From Toxorhynchites rutilus septentrionalis (lineage: Eukaryota; Arthropoda; Insecta; Diptera; Culicidae), in the NCBI RefSeq assembly GCF_029784135.1, contig NC_073746.1, positions 39,075,378-39,139,377 of the forward strand: DNA of 64,000 nt. The letters are read 5' to 3'. Shown one piece after another: positions 1 to 11,640 of the stretch. The position numbers and the translations under genes were made by a program. The notes below the pieces were generated by a model that saw only the letters and a list, made by a program, of their open reading frames with translations, did not search any database and was not told the origin of the DNA. How positions within the stretch are numbered: position 1 is the first letter of the stretch; each line of letters begins with the position of its first letter.

Positions 1-357
1 ATCTTACTGCGCGCCAATAGACAATAATATGTCTTCCGAGACTTTTGCTCGCAGCAATACTTTGCAGTTGCTCACAGCGGCGAGTACTTGCACGAGTATG
101 ACAACATGTCACACCAAGTTTGACACAGCAGAAGTGAACAGTTCTAACAAGATGCACTGATTCCTGCGTAAAGTCGAAAAAAATGCGATATAATATAGGA
201 CCAGTTGTTCATTTTGATTGTTTTTGGAAAATAAAACTAGCCTAGCCTAATAATAAAACTTTCAAGGAGATACTTTGTTTGATACAGATCCTGGTAAGTA
301 TTCATCCTGTTAAGAATTAACCTATAAGATTTTAATTCCTGAATTTTAGTCAAAACA
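1..357. other. AT-rich sequence without a recognised feature
   Basis: No convincing reading frame, RNA gene or repeat structure is visible. Short open frames here lack recognisable motifs. It is the left flank of a decayed Tc1-type transposon and may contain that element's lost terminus. Confidence 0.4.
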
Positions 358-1040
358 TTGGAACATGAACCGCTCCTTTTATTGAACGAACCGCAACGGA
401 CTGTTTTCTGTAAAATGGCAAAACAAGCTAAAGTCAAAAGAAGATTGCAGAATTCCTGGGACCACGGAAAAAAAATGTTTTTCGATTCGTTTCACTTCGT
501 GATCAATAAAAAAAAGAAATTGACTGGACGCCCCCGGGAAACGGTGGCCAAAGATAGTGCTGGTCTCTAACAATGATCCGTAAAAGCCTTCAAAGAAAAT
601 CAGAGACGAGCTGAACTTGTCGGTGAGTTCCCGGACAATCCAGAGACGGCTTGTGGAGTATGGTGGTTGAAGTCCCAGGATGATTCTTATGCTCACACTG
701 AAGCTTCTTCCAGCGAGATTCAAGTTTGCTAAGGACCATTTCGATTGGCCAGGCCCAGCAAGATATTGGTAGACGTTATGCTATCATGCGTGGCGTAGGA
801 AATACCGTTAAAATGGCAATTAATGCAAGACAACGACCCCAAACACACCGCCCGAACTGTAAAGAAATGGTTTTCTAATCACAAGGTCGACATCATGGGG
901 TGGGCAGCCCAGCCACCGGACTTAAATCCCATCGAGAATCTGTGGCAGATTCTAAAAAAGTCGGTTTATACGGAAAAATCCAAAAACAAGCAGGAACCTT
1001 GGGGAAGATGCATGGGTTCTTTGCGATCCTCATCAGCACT
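358..1040 (+). pseudogene. Tc1-like (DD34E) transposase relic
   Basis: This is a decayed cut-and-paste transposase of the Tc1 branch. The first part (about 358-760), read across several frames, resembles Tc1 DNA-binding regions: a TGRPRETVAKD-like segment, then SRTIQRRLVEYG, then ARFKFAKDHFDWP. The C-terminal catalytic part is open at 823-990: QDNDPKHTARTVKKW is followed by PPDLNPIENLWQILKK, with 34 residues between the D of QDN and the E of PIE, the DD34E spacing. The segment that should hold the first catalytic Asp is missing between about 760 and 820. Frameshifts and this deletion make the copy inactive. No terminal inverted repeats were found. Confidence 0.75.
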
Positions 1041-1042
1041 TT

Positions 1043-1480
1043 TTTTCTTTTTTTATCCAAAATATATATTTTATTAAGGCTCATATGGCGTCAGACTAAC
1101 GGGGCCGGGAGTTCAATATTTCGACAATGTTTGCTTACAACTATGTTAGTAATATGTAACCGATTACTCGCGGTTGGCTCGAGGTTAGTATTACAAGTGT
1201 TCTCATAATTGGTATATCGCAGTCTTCGATGCTCTGTACGTGTGCCCGACACGAGATACTTCCTATTGGGATGCAGCTGACCATTAATCAGCAACGCCCC
1301 CCTATTCTGTACATATCTAGCGTGGTGCGTCTTTCTCGACTCGAGGAATCCAGGATAGAATGGTCACTAGCCGGCGCAAACATCAGCTCGTGTAGAGTTG
1401 TCATGAGCGGTACAATTATTAATTTCAAATTCCTGTTGATGGGAACCTCTTCTACATGCTGTTCTATAATATTTAAATCA
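1043..1480 (-). repeat. Probable 3' end of a retroposon, minus strand
   Basis: Read on the minus strand, this GC-richer block ends in CCTTAATAAAATATATATTT followed by an A-rich tail (complement of the T-rich run at 1040-1060). It abuts the Tc1 relic directly, which suggests insertion into it. No coding motif is recognisable. The identification rests on base composition, the tail and a vague resemblance to mosquito non-LTR 3' ends, so it is tentative. Confidence 0.3.
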
Positions 1481-2600
1481 TCCTATAACAATGAATACTG
1501 ATCAAAAGTGAAATAGGGAAACAAAAACTAAAAATCAAACATGATTCCGCGTGCGGATGTATTTTTTACGGCTTCGATATTAAGCATTTTGGGTGGTTTA
1601 ATTGCAAAATTGAATTCGCTGATAGTTATATTTCGGTTTGTGAGTTGACAGAGAAGGGATATTAGGTATGTACGGAAAAGTAAATTCATTCGTAAGTGGT
1701 AAATTTAAATTATTGAAATAGGTGCACTGGTGAGGTTGAAATGGACAGTCAAATCCATAATCACATCCAATGCATGATGGAAAGTGAAGGGAAGAATATT
1801 CAACTCTTTTTTATATTGCTTTTTCTTTTTGTTCTATTTCAGTTACTTGACACACGAACACTGTGAGAGAGCGAAATTATTCCTCTCGTGAGCGATAAAC
1901 TTCCAAGCTTCGTATATTATTAACCTGTCCATATTCCCCTCCATTGTCCATTATACCCGAATCGATAAAAACGTTCTTCTTTTCGGCTTGTTTTAATTTC
2001 AGTAAATAGCACGGAAAAACAAATTTTTATAAAACTTTTGACCAATTATTTCGAAAACCAGTATATTGAACTGTATGAAACTGCTTTTAAATTTTGGAAA
2101 ACATGAATTTCCAAAGATTTAATTGAAGTTCTGCTTAACATGTCCGTCTTACCCCCATTTCCCCTATCACGAAATATTAGTACGGAATGGTGAAGAAAGC
2201 TTTTTCCGGCAAGAATTAATTTTTTTTATTTGTTTTTTCGACATGAATTTTGAAATAGTCTTAATTTTTGACGCGTTATTTTGGTACTTGAGTATGCTGA
2301 AAGAGCATTTTTATACGAATTGTCCTTTTTTCAACTGTGAATATGTTTTATTTTTTTGGAGGAGACAAATAAAATATTATTGATGGATTGAAACACTGAG
2401 CTCAATGTTTTGCCACTTTCTTTTTTGGCTTGAGTAGTGGTCTTATTGTTTTGTCCGACACTGCAAGTAGTTAACATTTCAAATCTTTCAATTGTCTCGC
2501 TGTTGTAACGATGTCGTCTGCAAAGTCCGCGGTCTCCATATTTGAAATAACATAACATATTTCAGAGTTATCATGTTGTTGTACATTAATTCACTGTTCA
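1481..2600. other. No recognised feature
   Basis: AT-rich DNA. I see no coding motif, RNA gene or clear inverted-repeat structure. The last bases form the left target-site copy of the next hAT element. Confidence 0.4.
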
Positions 2601-4343
2601 CAATTCACCAGAGATGCCAACCAAATTTTTGAAAAGGCTGGAAAAAACTGGGAGATATTTTTTTATTTTTTCTTATTTTTTTATATTAACAATACAAATA
2701 AGGGTATACAGTGATAGTGTCATTATGTAGCATTGGTACTTACGTATTACTGCCACCGGAGCGTTATTTTCAATATGAATTTATTTTTTTCTTAGTGAAA
2801 TTTATGGTTTACAATTTGGGGAAACAGGTTTGCTTGCGAAAGGCCGCCGTTTCTGACAGTGAGTCGGCGGTCGACTCGGATTGCGTCACCTTGATGAATT
2901 GAAACCGTCTCTGTTCCTTATCCTCGTTAAATGGGAGCTTCGCCACCCTATTACTTTACCCTCAGAATAAATTTCATAGCAAAAAAATAAACTCATAAAA
3001 AATTGCGCTTCGTTGGCGTTTATACGTAAGTACCGTAGCATTTTTAATTTTCCTCAATCTGTTTATGGAAATCATTAACATTATATATATTAACATTATC
3101 TGTGTGATTCTCACTAACTCTGACTGTTCTTTATGCATGTCTACATAATTTTTGGAAGCTAGAATTCCGCGCATAGTTTTTGTTTTTGTTTTGTTTTGAT
3201 TGTCATTCCTTTTTAGTGACAAAATATTACCCCAAAAGAAAGAAGCACCCTTGCGTTCGTTTACAGTGAAGTCAGTAAAATCCAGGTTTTCGGATCTCCC
3301 GAAACTCGTTATCAATAACCTGAATTTTTCGATTTCGTTCGCAAATATTCGGAAAACTTTGTAGAAGGAGAACAATTTACATATGCTCCCTTTTTATGAC
3401 ATTAGTTGGATCTATATTCGTCATGTTGATAATCAAAGGGCCATTGAAATTAAATGGAAGATTTTACATGCGACCAAATATTCATTGATCAACAATTCAA
3501 TCGCGGCACCTACATAAACGTTAATCAAACTGACATAATTTTCCTGATCGAACTGCACGTTGTTCAGATTGATTATATTTTTCGTATCTGTCTCTAAAAA
3601 ATTACCCAAAAGTGTCCTGAACAATCTTGAAATGCTCGAATGCAAAGTAAATAGCTCCGAACTTCCCAAATATTCTGGTAATATTGTTCACCAAGCTTAG
3701 AGTATGAGATGAGAAGGTTGAATAAATGATCGTCGTAGGATTATTTAAGCCGTCATAGATCGATCTTACTCGGATCTTCCCTACTTTATCACTTTCAAAA
3801 TAAATCCAAAATAAATTCGGAGCGGTTCGTAACGTTCCAATATACGTATAATAAAACATTTTCTAATGAAATCCACCGCGTGGCTGACGGATGCAGCACT
3901 TTCAACGGTTTCAACTCTAGAAGACAGTTTGAATTGCAGCAAACTTACTGTATCGTAAAGGGCTACTGCTAAGATAGGAGTAGATATCCTTACACAGCTG
4001 CTTAATTCTATCAGGCATATATTGCACACTTGGGCAGTACTTTTCTAGATACGCTCCTTATGACTTCTCGGTACCGGTCATGTTATTAGCCCCTTCGACA
4101 GAATATCCTGTTTGTATGGTATTCCGTCTCTATTAAAACAGTCAAGTCAACAATCAAGTCGTGGAAGCAGTCTTAAAAGGGATTAAAAAACTTGAAAATG
4201 CCGAAAAAATGAAGAAGCTGGATAAAACTGTGAAAATTTAAAAAAAAACAGGAGATTTTTGGCCTTTGGCTGTTTCGCTGGCATGCTAACAAAAGCTGGC
4301 AACATACAGGAAAAATTGGAAGGTTGGCAATTCTGCAATTCAC
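2601..4343. mobile_element. hAT-type DNA transposon, decayed, with 8-bp TSD
   Basis: The termini are CAGAGATGCCAACC at 2609 and GGTTGGCAATTCTG ending at 4335, an imperfect inverted pair. The perfect 8-bp direct duplication CAATTCAC lies just outside, at 2601-2608 and 4336-4343. An 8-bp TSD with CA(G)NG termini is the hAT signature. Subterminal short repeats resembling AAAACTGG occur near both ends, as in the hAT element at 59.4-62.3 kb, so the two belong to related families. The interior carries a degenerate hAT transposase on the minus strand. Element length is about 1727 bp, short for an autonomous hAT. Confidence 0.8.
2974..4029 (-). pseudogene. hAT transposase relic (DUF4371/ZMYM-like type)
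   Basis: Minus-strand fragments in several frames line up as one transposase. At 3781-4029 is RILERYEPLRIYFGF. At 3602-3859 is ESDKVGKIRVRSIYDGLNNP, then SLVNNITRIFGKFGA. At 3433-3669 are SSISRLFRTLLGNFLE and YVSLINVYVGAAIELLIN. At 2974-3375 a weaker continuation holds KVFRIFANEIEKFR. The order and motifs match the central part of insect hAT transposases annotated as zinc-finger MYM-like proteins. Several frameshifts and missing N-terminal BED and C-terminal dimerisation regions show it is dead. It lies within the TIR/TSD-bounded hAT element. Confidence 0.65.
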
Positions 4344-4566
4344 TGGATACATTCAAATCACTGGAGGAGATAGAGCGTCTGAAGATAAACGTTGTACAGA
4401 AACCGGAAGACCTATTTTTAATGCATACTTTACTAAACATTGCGTCTCGAAAGGTTGAACTCTGGATGAAATTTTGAACTCCTGTTGAGATATTCATTGT
4501 TTTGCGAACTTTGTCTGTATCGTATACAATGGCTCGATTCTTGAAATTATTGATCGAAGTCATATA

Positions 4567-5701
4567 CAGGGTTTTCCAACTTTAAATTCCGAGAGTAAAT
4601 TGAAATAAAACACACTTAGAATTCGAATCTCGATGAAACTTTTATTTCAAATTAAAGTTTGGTTTATGCCATTATGTGTGAAATACAACATCATTCAAAT
4701 GTCCACCTAGAGCTTCCTCGCACACCTTGATCCGGAACAGGTGATTTTCGATGACTTTTCGGCACATATGGGGCGGTATCTCGGTCATAACTTCACGAAT
4801 GTTGTCTTTCAAATGATCAAGAGTTTGCGGAGAGATGGCATAGACACGGTCTTTCGCATAACCCCACAAAAAAAAGTCTAGCGGGTTCAAATCGCATGAT
4901 CTGGAGGGCCAATTGGCATCAACAAAACGCGAAATTATGCGTCCCTCAAATTTCGTTCGCAATATGGCCATGATTCCACCAGACCATAATGCGCACCAAA
5001 CAGCGACTTTTGGCGGATGCAATGGCCTCTCAATAATCACGTGTGGATTTTCTGAGCCCCATATACGGAAATTTTGGGTGTTCACATAGCCACCGAGCTC
5101 GAAATGTGCCTCATCGCTGAAGAAAATTTGATGCGAAAATTCAGCATTTTGGTGCTGTTGCTCGTTCAACCAATCGACGTATGCCCGACGTATTCCATGG
5201 TCACCACGCTCTAATTATTGTACCAGTTAAACTTTATATGGATGTAGGTGCAAGTCCAAATGCAAAATTCGCCACAATCATGTGTTTGACAAGCCCAATT
5301 GCTGAGCACGCCGTGGAATCGAAACATTCGGGTCATCCTCACCACAGCAGCAACAGCAGCAATATTTTAGGCCGAACGCACATTACGATGATGCACAGGT
5401 TTCACAATATCCGCTACGGATCCATTTTGTTCGAATTTACGCACTACATTAGCGATTGTGTGCTCTGTAGGCCGTTCATGACGACCAAAATCCGTCCGTA
5501 ATGCTCGAAAAACATTTGCCGGTTTTTCATCCTGTTTATAGTATAATTTAACGAAATTAACACGTTGTGCGATGCTAAAACGATCCATATTGTAAAATGG
5601 CAGACATTCAACTAACGATATGACGCTTTGGTTGACAGCTATGTCAAACGGTTGTCAGCGCAGGGCTGTATACTTTCGGAAGCCCGAAATGGAAAACCCT
5701 G
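4567..5701 (-). mobile_element. IS630-Tc1-mariner element with intact TIRs and TA duplication
   Basis: The perfect inverted termini are CAGGGTTTTCCA at 4567 and TGGAAAACCCTG ending at 5701. Each is flanked by TA (4565-4566 and 5702-5703), the target duplication of this superfamily. The 1135-bp interior is occupied by one broken transposase on the minus strand. It therefore looks like an internally deleted copy that could have been mobilised by a full-length relative. Intact ends suggest moderately recent insertion. Confidence 0.85.
4672..5588 (-). pseudogene. ITm transposase (DUF4817-type HTH, DDE), internally deleted
   Basis: The N-terminal part (5367-5588) begins MDRFSIAQRVNFVKLYYKQ and contains RPTEHTIANVVRKFEQNGSV, the helix-turn-helix typical of DUF4817 transposases. 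After a frameshift around 5365 the frame resumes at 5169. It holds the first catalytic Asp in IFFSDEAHFELGGYVN, and PPKVAVWCALWSGGIM. The sequence then jumps directly from GGIMA to RTKFEGRIISRFVDANWPSR. The block with the second catalytic Asp (normally a QQDGAT-like motif in this family) is therefore deleted. The third acidic residue lies in CDLNPLDFFLWGY. The protein would be inactive. It fills the TIR-bounded element at 4567-5701. Confidence 0.8.
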
Positions 5702-5703
5702 TA

Positions 5704-6244
5704 CATATAATCAATGAGTTTCGTTCTGTCTAGTGCTTTGGCTATGACTTCTCAGCTAGCACCATCGAAAGTGCTCTTCATGTTGATCGAAATCACAGCG
5801 TAATACTGATCTCGTCTCCTTTCCTGTTTGAGCACCATCTGATTTTTTACAGAAATAATCTCCGAATCACGTTTTTTTACCTTGCAACTATAGAAATTAT
5901 AGGAAGTTGTAGTCCAAGACACGACCGCATTGTTGACGTAGAACTACGCTGTTATTTCATTCAAGTGGCTTGTTTATAACTTCGGATATATTTTATAATG
6001 CAGCGAAATCTTTCGCTACCTCCCTCTTTGTTTATATTTATAATCGCGGCTGCATAATTTGCACCACCAAACAATCATCCATAATAGCATCAACATATTA
6101 GATGATTGTTGCATCGTGACAGGGCCAATGCACACGGGAGCAGATACAAATTCAACGTAGCGAGGATGCTATTTGTACATACGGGTTATGGCTTGAAGCA
6201 ACTAAAAACAGGAAGTGGGTTATATCTATGGTATAACCGCAAGG
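5704..6244. other. Intergenic, with one short shared repeat motif
   Basis: No coding evidence. Around 5910-5960 the string TTGTTGACGTAGAACTACG resembles a motif that recurs elsewhere in the window (for example 62.66 kb). A nearby phrase, AAGACACGACCGCATTGTTG, is related to AAGACCGAACTGCATTGTTG at 62.66 kb. This points to a small dispersed repeat of unknown class. Confidence 0.4.
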
Positions 6245-8130
6245 GTGACGTAGGACTATCGTTGATTTAGAGATCATTTGTTCGAAGTTGAATCTAAATC
6301 CATTCTGAATGAATGAATAAATGAATATTTGGGGGACTTCGAAAACGAGAGCGTTACGTTGGAGGCACAAGGTTTTATGCATCCAATATAGGATACGAAA
6401 AACCTTGTTCTGAAGAATAATCTTCAGAAGCTAACCTGCTAACTGTACTTGATTGACAAATCACAAACCCAAATGTATTATATGGATATTTTATGGATAG
6501 AAAACATTAAAATAAACTCTTTCGCTTGAATGTAATTTTCAATTCCAAGGGGAACTGGCAGATTATTTTCAGTAACGATTAGATATTTCCATATTTTCCT
6601 CGATACTGGAAGCCCACCAGTGGTTAATGCTAATTCGATAACCACCTGTTAATAGCACTTGATTGAAACATATTTGGTCACAGTGTTACATGGATAGAAA
6701 ACATTCAAATAAACTCTTTCACATGAATGTATTTTTAAATTCCCAGAGGAACTGGCAGATTATTTTCAGTAACGATTAGATATTTCCACATTTTCCTCGA
6801 TACTGGAAGCCCACCAGTGGTTAATGCTAATTCGATAACCACCTGTTAATAGCACTTGATTGAAACATATTTGGTCACAGTGTTACATGGATAGAAAACA
6901 TTCAAATAAACTCTTTCACATGAATGTATTTTTGAATTCCCAGAGGAACTGGCAGATTATTTTCCAGCAATGATTAGATCTTTCCGGAACTTTCTCGATG
7001 CTGAATGGCATCCAAACGGAAAGAATTCTGCGCGTGTATGTGTCGATCCTTCGCCTTCCACCTCCTCCAGCACGTTAGGCAACGATGTTGTCTTGTCGAT
7101 GTCCTCACGAAAAATGAATGTGTCTCACCACCAGAATATCGCTTAAGTATCTATTTTGTGTGTGATTGAATCGAGAGAAGGTGTGGTTTACGATGGCAAT
7201 TTGGAAGGCAAACTAGAGGGGAATGAACTCTCTGAGCTCGGAACTTTCGGCGACTGAGCAATAATCGATTGCGGGCGCATACAATATTGGATACGGAAAT
7301 ATCCTACTGATGGGGAAGAATAATCTTCTGAAGCTATCCTGTTAATTGCGATTGATTGAAAAATCACAAAACCAAATGTATTTGGTCTCAGTGTTACATG
7401 GATAGAAAACATTCAAATAAACTCTTTCACATGATTGTGAAAGTGGTTAATACTAACTCGATAACAACCTGTTAATAGTACTTGATTGAAAAATATTTGG
7501 TCACAGTGTTACATGGATAGAAAACATTAAAATAAACTCTTTCACATGAATGTATTTTTAAATTCCCAGAGGAACTGGCCGATTATTTTCCGGATCTTTC
7601 TCGATACTGAATGGCATCCAAACGGAAAGAATTCAGCGCGTGTATGTGTGTGTGTTTGTAGCGGCTGCTTCGAGATCTTCCCGAGGAACCGTTTGTGGCA
7701 TCACTCTCCTCCTGATGGATTCCCTTCTGGCCTAGGGTGCACAAACAGGCTCTTGGTGACACCGTTCATCCGCGCTTTCATGATAAACGAAGAGCTTCAC
7801 CACAACAGCGACAACATGCTCCAATCGCTGTTCAATTTGAACTGAGTGGATTTCCGAGCGGCGCTCGCTTATATACCGATTGGTGATTTCAATAGCCTGT
7901 TTTGAAAGCAATTTTAAGACTATTGAAACAAGTTTTTGGATCAGAAAGTAACAAGTATAGAACGCGTAGACATTTTATCTTTCGAATGAAGTGTTTATCA
8001 TACCATTTCGTTCAGTTGTTTAGGAGCTATTAACGCTCAAAATCTCGGTCTCCGGCGTAACGCTTTCGTTTTCGAAACTTTGATTTTACACCCCGGTATA
8101 GAAATGAAAGACGTAGTCCTACGTCAATAT
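6245..8130. repeat. Composite non-coding repeat with inverted flanks
   Basis: The left flank has TGACGTAGGACTATCG at about 6246 and GACTTCGAAAACGAGAGCG at about 6335. The right flank has the reverse-complement forms CGCTTTCGTTTTCGAAACT at about 8059 and GACGTAGTCCTACGTCA at about 8111. Between them are 197-bp tandem units and duplicated blocks: GAAGAATAATCTTC recurs at about 6414 and 7316, and GCATCCAAACGGAAAGAATT at about 7009 and 7615. No transposase is visible. It may be a non-autonomous element or a rearranged one. TSDs were not found. Confidence 0.5.
6494..7640. repeat. 197-bp tandem repeat with dispersed partial copies
   Basis: The anchor TGGATAGAAAACATT occurs at about 6494, 6691 and 6888, exactly 197 bp apart, and again at about 7399 and 7514. 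Each unit carries AATAAACTCTTTC, GAGGAACTGGCAGATTATTT (or a close variant) and CCACCAGTGGTTAATGCTAA. The first two units are nearly identical, which implies recent tandem duplication. The last copies are truncated and separated by unrelated sequence. No reading frame is conserved. Confidence 0.8.
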
Positions 8131-9714
8131 ACACACACTTATCTCCGCTTTGCGCTCTTCTCAACAGAAGCCTTTTCTATTCGAGATGAAGAATAGAAGG
8201 TGGGAAGATTCACGGGTTTTGGTCGTATTGAACTTTGATTGTGTTAGTAGCCAGCAAGATAGGAAGTTCACATACCAGGCATACCAGTCAGTTACTCAAA
8301 TGTTACAAAATTGAATGTGTCTACGAATAACGTTGAAAGAGGATATACAGAAGCTAATTACAGATTTCCAAATCATATTTTTCGGATTTTGAAAAAAACA
8401 AAACATATCACGAACTAAAATGTTTAATTTTTTCTTTGATTTCAGAAATAGTATTCTAATGTCTACTATGTTTTAATTCTAGAGCAACTTTATGGAACTT
8501 TGACTTTCGTCAGCAATTGTAATTACTTTTTTCACAATTAGGGTGCTGAAAACTTCAGTCGTCTAAAACTAAGACGCAAGCGGAAAATTGTTCGTCTCAA
8601 TCTAAGTCATACGGAGTCAATTCAATTTATTTTCCAACTTCATTTTACATGAAAAAAAACTTGCAACCTTTTTTTCCCATGCACTGTCAAATGTTTATCG
8701 GACAAAGGAACAAAAGATTGTGTGACTCTGACTTTGTTCGTTTACGTTTTTGGTCGACGTAACGAGAAGTAGAATTGAATTGAAATTAAGTTTAGAACAC
8801 TTCAAAAATGCTGAAATTTCAGTTTCCGTTAAAATGTCGGGCACTTATGATTTTGAACGCTAGCATTGATTTAGGAAAAAAAACTAGTACGTTCATTTCA
8901 TTTGCTTATTTTTACTTTTAATAACAACACTTTTCCTATGTAGTGGACTATTATAAGAAAAATAACATACATAAACAAAATCTGTGACGTCACAGATTTA
9001 AAAAATCTTCCCACCTCTCATTTTCCATCTCGCTTTCTATTAATATTTCCGGTCTCGATTAGCTTACCTTTCATCCTTGGTGAAGATAGTTTTGCTACTG
9101 TCATGCGTAACCGAATAACAAACAAAATTTCTGAACAATTATTTTCTTGGGGAGCCGATGATAGCATTGTTGGATGATTCCCCACACAATTGTATGGTTC
9201 AGAACCTTAATGGAATTGCGTCACTTTGATGTAATGACTGCAATGCCAGAGACATCAACGAGTAAGTAATTCGGTCGAGACCACAGCTCAATCCGAAACG
9301 AAAACATGTGATGACGCAAAACGAGGAAGAAAAAGCGAAGTTCATTGCTTTGTATCTAATCTAGAACGATACTGAAAGTTTGCCTCTGCGAGATCCAATA
9401 TTAATGCTCTAGGGATACATTCCTCTTCGTTCTTAATCTTCTTCTTTTCTTTGTTCGCGGAGGCTTTAAATCATCCCTCTTCGTTGTTCGTCAATAATTT
9501 GCTCGTTATAGACGGCATGGGTAGGGAAGCTCACAAATGAGCAAAACAAATGTATGAGAAAGGGAAATGCTACTAGTTTTCATCAACTCAAACCGTTTAC
9601 ACATCAGGGAATTGTAATATACAGTATAGCAAATAAATCTTAGGGAATTTCCGGTTCGTTTGGTATGTAAATCGTCAAAATCCGTTCGCGGTAAAAAATA
9701 GTTATTACCGTTAA
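8131..9714. other. No recognised feature
   Basis: Low-complexity AT-rich DNA without supported genes. Short open frames do not show motifs. Nothing here resembles a promoter, RNA gene or transposon end that I can defend. Confidence 0.4.
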
Positions 9715-9790
9715 CTTTATTTCATAAAAACGTAACCTGTTTTCTGATTTGGCACCCTTAATGAAAGACGTAATTCTACGTAAAAAAACG
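9715..9790. repeat. Dispersed repeat fragment containing an ACGTAGAATTACGTC-type motif
   Basis: The string TTTCATAAAAACGTAACC is followed by TCTGATTTGGCACCCTT and AAAGACGTAATTCTACG. A related phrase without the palindrome occurs at about 59260 (TTCCATAAAAACGTGCCCC, then CAGATTTGCCACCCTT). The final motif is shared with 8108-8127 and 32055-32075. It appears to be one end of a repeat family that I cannot name. Confidence 0.4.
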
Positions 9791-9799
9791 TTCCAAGCG

Positions 9800-11257
9800 T
9801 AAAAATGTTAATAGCTAATGACACCTCCTAAATGGTATAAACCTTTTAGAAGTAAATGTTCAACAATTACTCTACGTATGTGCAGTACTAGATATACCAA
9901 CTGACTCGACTATTTAGAAGTGATGGTTTTTTATATCAGGAAAAATATGAGGAAATGAAAAATAACCCAAGGTATCAACATTTGGCTTGAAAATTTGATG
10001 GTCTCAAAGGCGCAGAAGTATTTCGGACAAGGAGAGGTTTCCATTATTTATTGGACAGTGATCATTATCTTATCACTGTATCAATATCAATATCAAGTAT
10101 CAATCAAATAATTTCAGATTTGTGCTCGCTTGAAATGACACATTTTCGTCTGAAAAAAAAACCTTTGGCAATGTCTATTTGGCCCATTCAGTTGTGAGTT
10201 GTAGGATGACAACGAAGAGAAAATTTCAAATTTGGATCCTGGAATTGAAGTTGGGTGTGGGATATTCTGGTGATTACTAAAGGTGTATTTGAAAATGTAT
10301 TTTTTTAGTTTTTGGATGCCAATATAGTGATTATTATGCTGTTGGCGCGCGGATATAGAGACGTCGGTTAATCGTTCGATCAATTCAAATAATCGAATAT
10401 CTGAAATTATAATCGAGTAATTATGCGTCGAATAATTATGAATACATCGGATAATTGTCACTGTAATCGCAATTAATGAAAAAAGGAATCTTTCTCTAGG
10501 TTAATGCATTTTTAGGTTAAGAATTATGCTATATATTTTTTTTATCCAACATTTTTATCCAACCATCTAACATCGATAACCCGCGACCACGTGACCAGAA
10601 TGACAACGTGATACGTGAATATTTCAAGAAATAAATATTCGCTCGAATAATAGATAATCGAATAAATTAAAAATTTAGACATCACTACGCGGATCCTCTT
10701 TCTAAAAGTGCTCCTTGCTAGTTGCCCTTTATTTTCACAATCTAGTGGCGATCTGGCTGAAAATTGATTTCAACATGTAAAAATGAATTATCTAAATTGT
10801 TGCGATTTTAGTAAATTCGGAAAACTGCCAAAATGACGGCCATTTGAAAAGAAATTAATTGTGTTTTCAACAAAAATCGCTATTTAACAGATTATATAAT
10901 ATATTGAACAATTGAGACATCAAAAAAAGGATACGTAACATAATTGTTTAAACATGAGAAAAAAAATAAATTCGCACACCAATATATCGTCACATTCGTG
11001 AGCCTGAAAAGGATTATTTTTATTCTAGAGCCAGGTTGGCAAGTTGGTACCCAGGATCAAAATTCCCTATTAGAATGTGTTCCGATTGAGAGGATGATTA
11101 AAAACACACACGCTACTTATCAAGTAATTAATCTAATTCTTGGTTCATGGTTCCAGAAGTTACTTCTCAGTCTAAAGCTACAAACTGTTTGCCAAACAAG
11201 TCACGTGCCATCATCCATAACAACGTGATAGTGATAGGATATCGTCAACGAGTTCTG
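9800..11257. other. No recognised feature
   Basis: AT-rich DNA with runs such as AATAATTATGAATACATCGG around 10430, rich in TCGA and AATAAT words. No protein motif or RNA gene was recognised, and no clear terminal repeats. Confidence 0.35.
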
Positions 11258-11640
11258 CTAGAGTCTCTTTGAACATTTATTTGCCCCCAATTTTTGCTTC
11301 GCATCACAGTTCAAGTAGTAGTGCCTGAAAACATCACGGTTGTTTGATTTCTTGTCATAATAAATGAAAAACAATGTACCGATCTTGAAAAGAGTCACCA
11401 TTTTTTGAAAGAGTTCTAGATTCAGCTGCCTTGGTTTTTCTACCATTCCCTCCCCTACAATTTGAGCGTTCATATCACCGATGGCGAGTTTGACGTCGTG
11501 AATCTATGATAGGCTAGCCCAAGCTGTGCGTAGAACTCTTTTTAGTGTCTTCTGCTCTGCCTTCGTGTGGGTAATCTTGTTGATGATGCTGTAGTTGAAA
11601 AGACGGCCCTAGTTTATCGACCTGCAAAGGTTGTCCTAAT
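11258..11640 (-). pseudogene. RTE-type non-LTR retrotransposon endonuclease relic
   Basis: On the minus strand the sequence reads KKVLRTAWASLS, a stop, then IHDVKLAIGDMNAQIVGEG, followed by a decayed region. The IGDMNAQ core is the GDFN/GDMNA motif of apurinic-type endonucleases in RTE-clade LINEs (the proteins often mis-annotated as craniofacial development protein 2). Only this small part is recognisable. Stops and a lack of flanking reverse transcriptase show it is a fragment. The clade assignment rests on the motif alone. Confidence 0.5.

Noticed and set aside
7000..7850. Possible histone-gene-derived sequence, suggested by a TATATACCG box and a GC-rich block near 7.65-7.90 kb
   Set aside because: I could not read any histone protein segment on either strand, so the idea rests on impression only.
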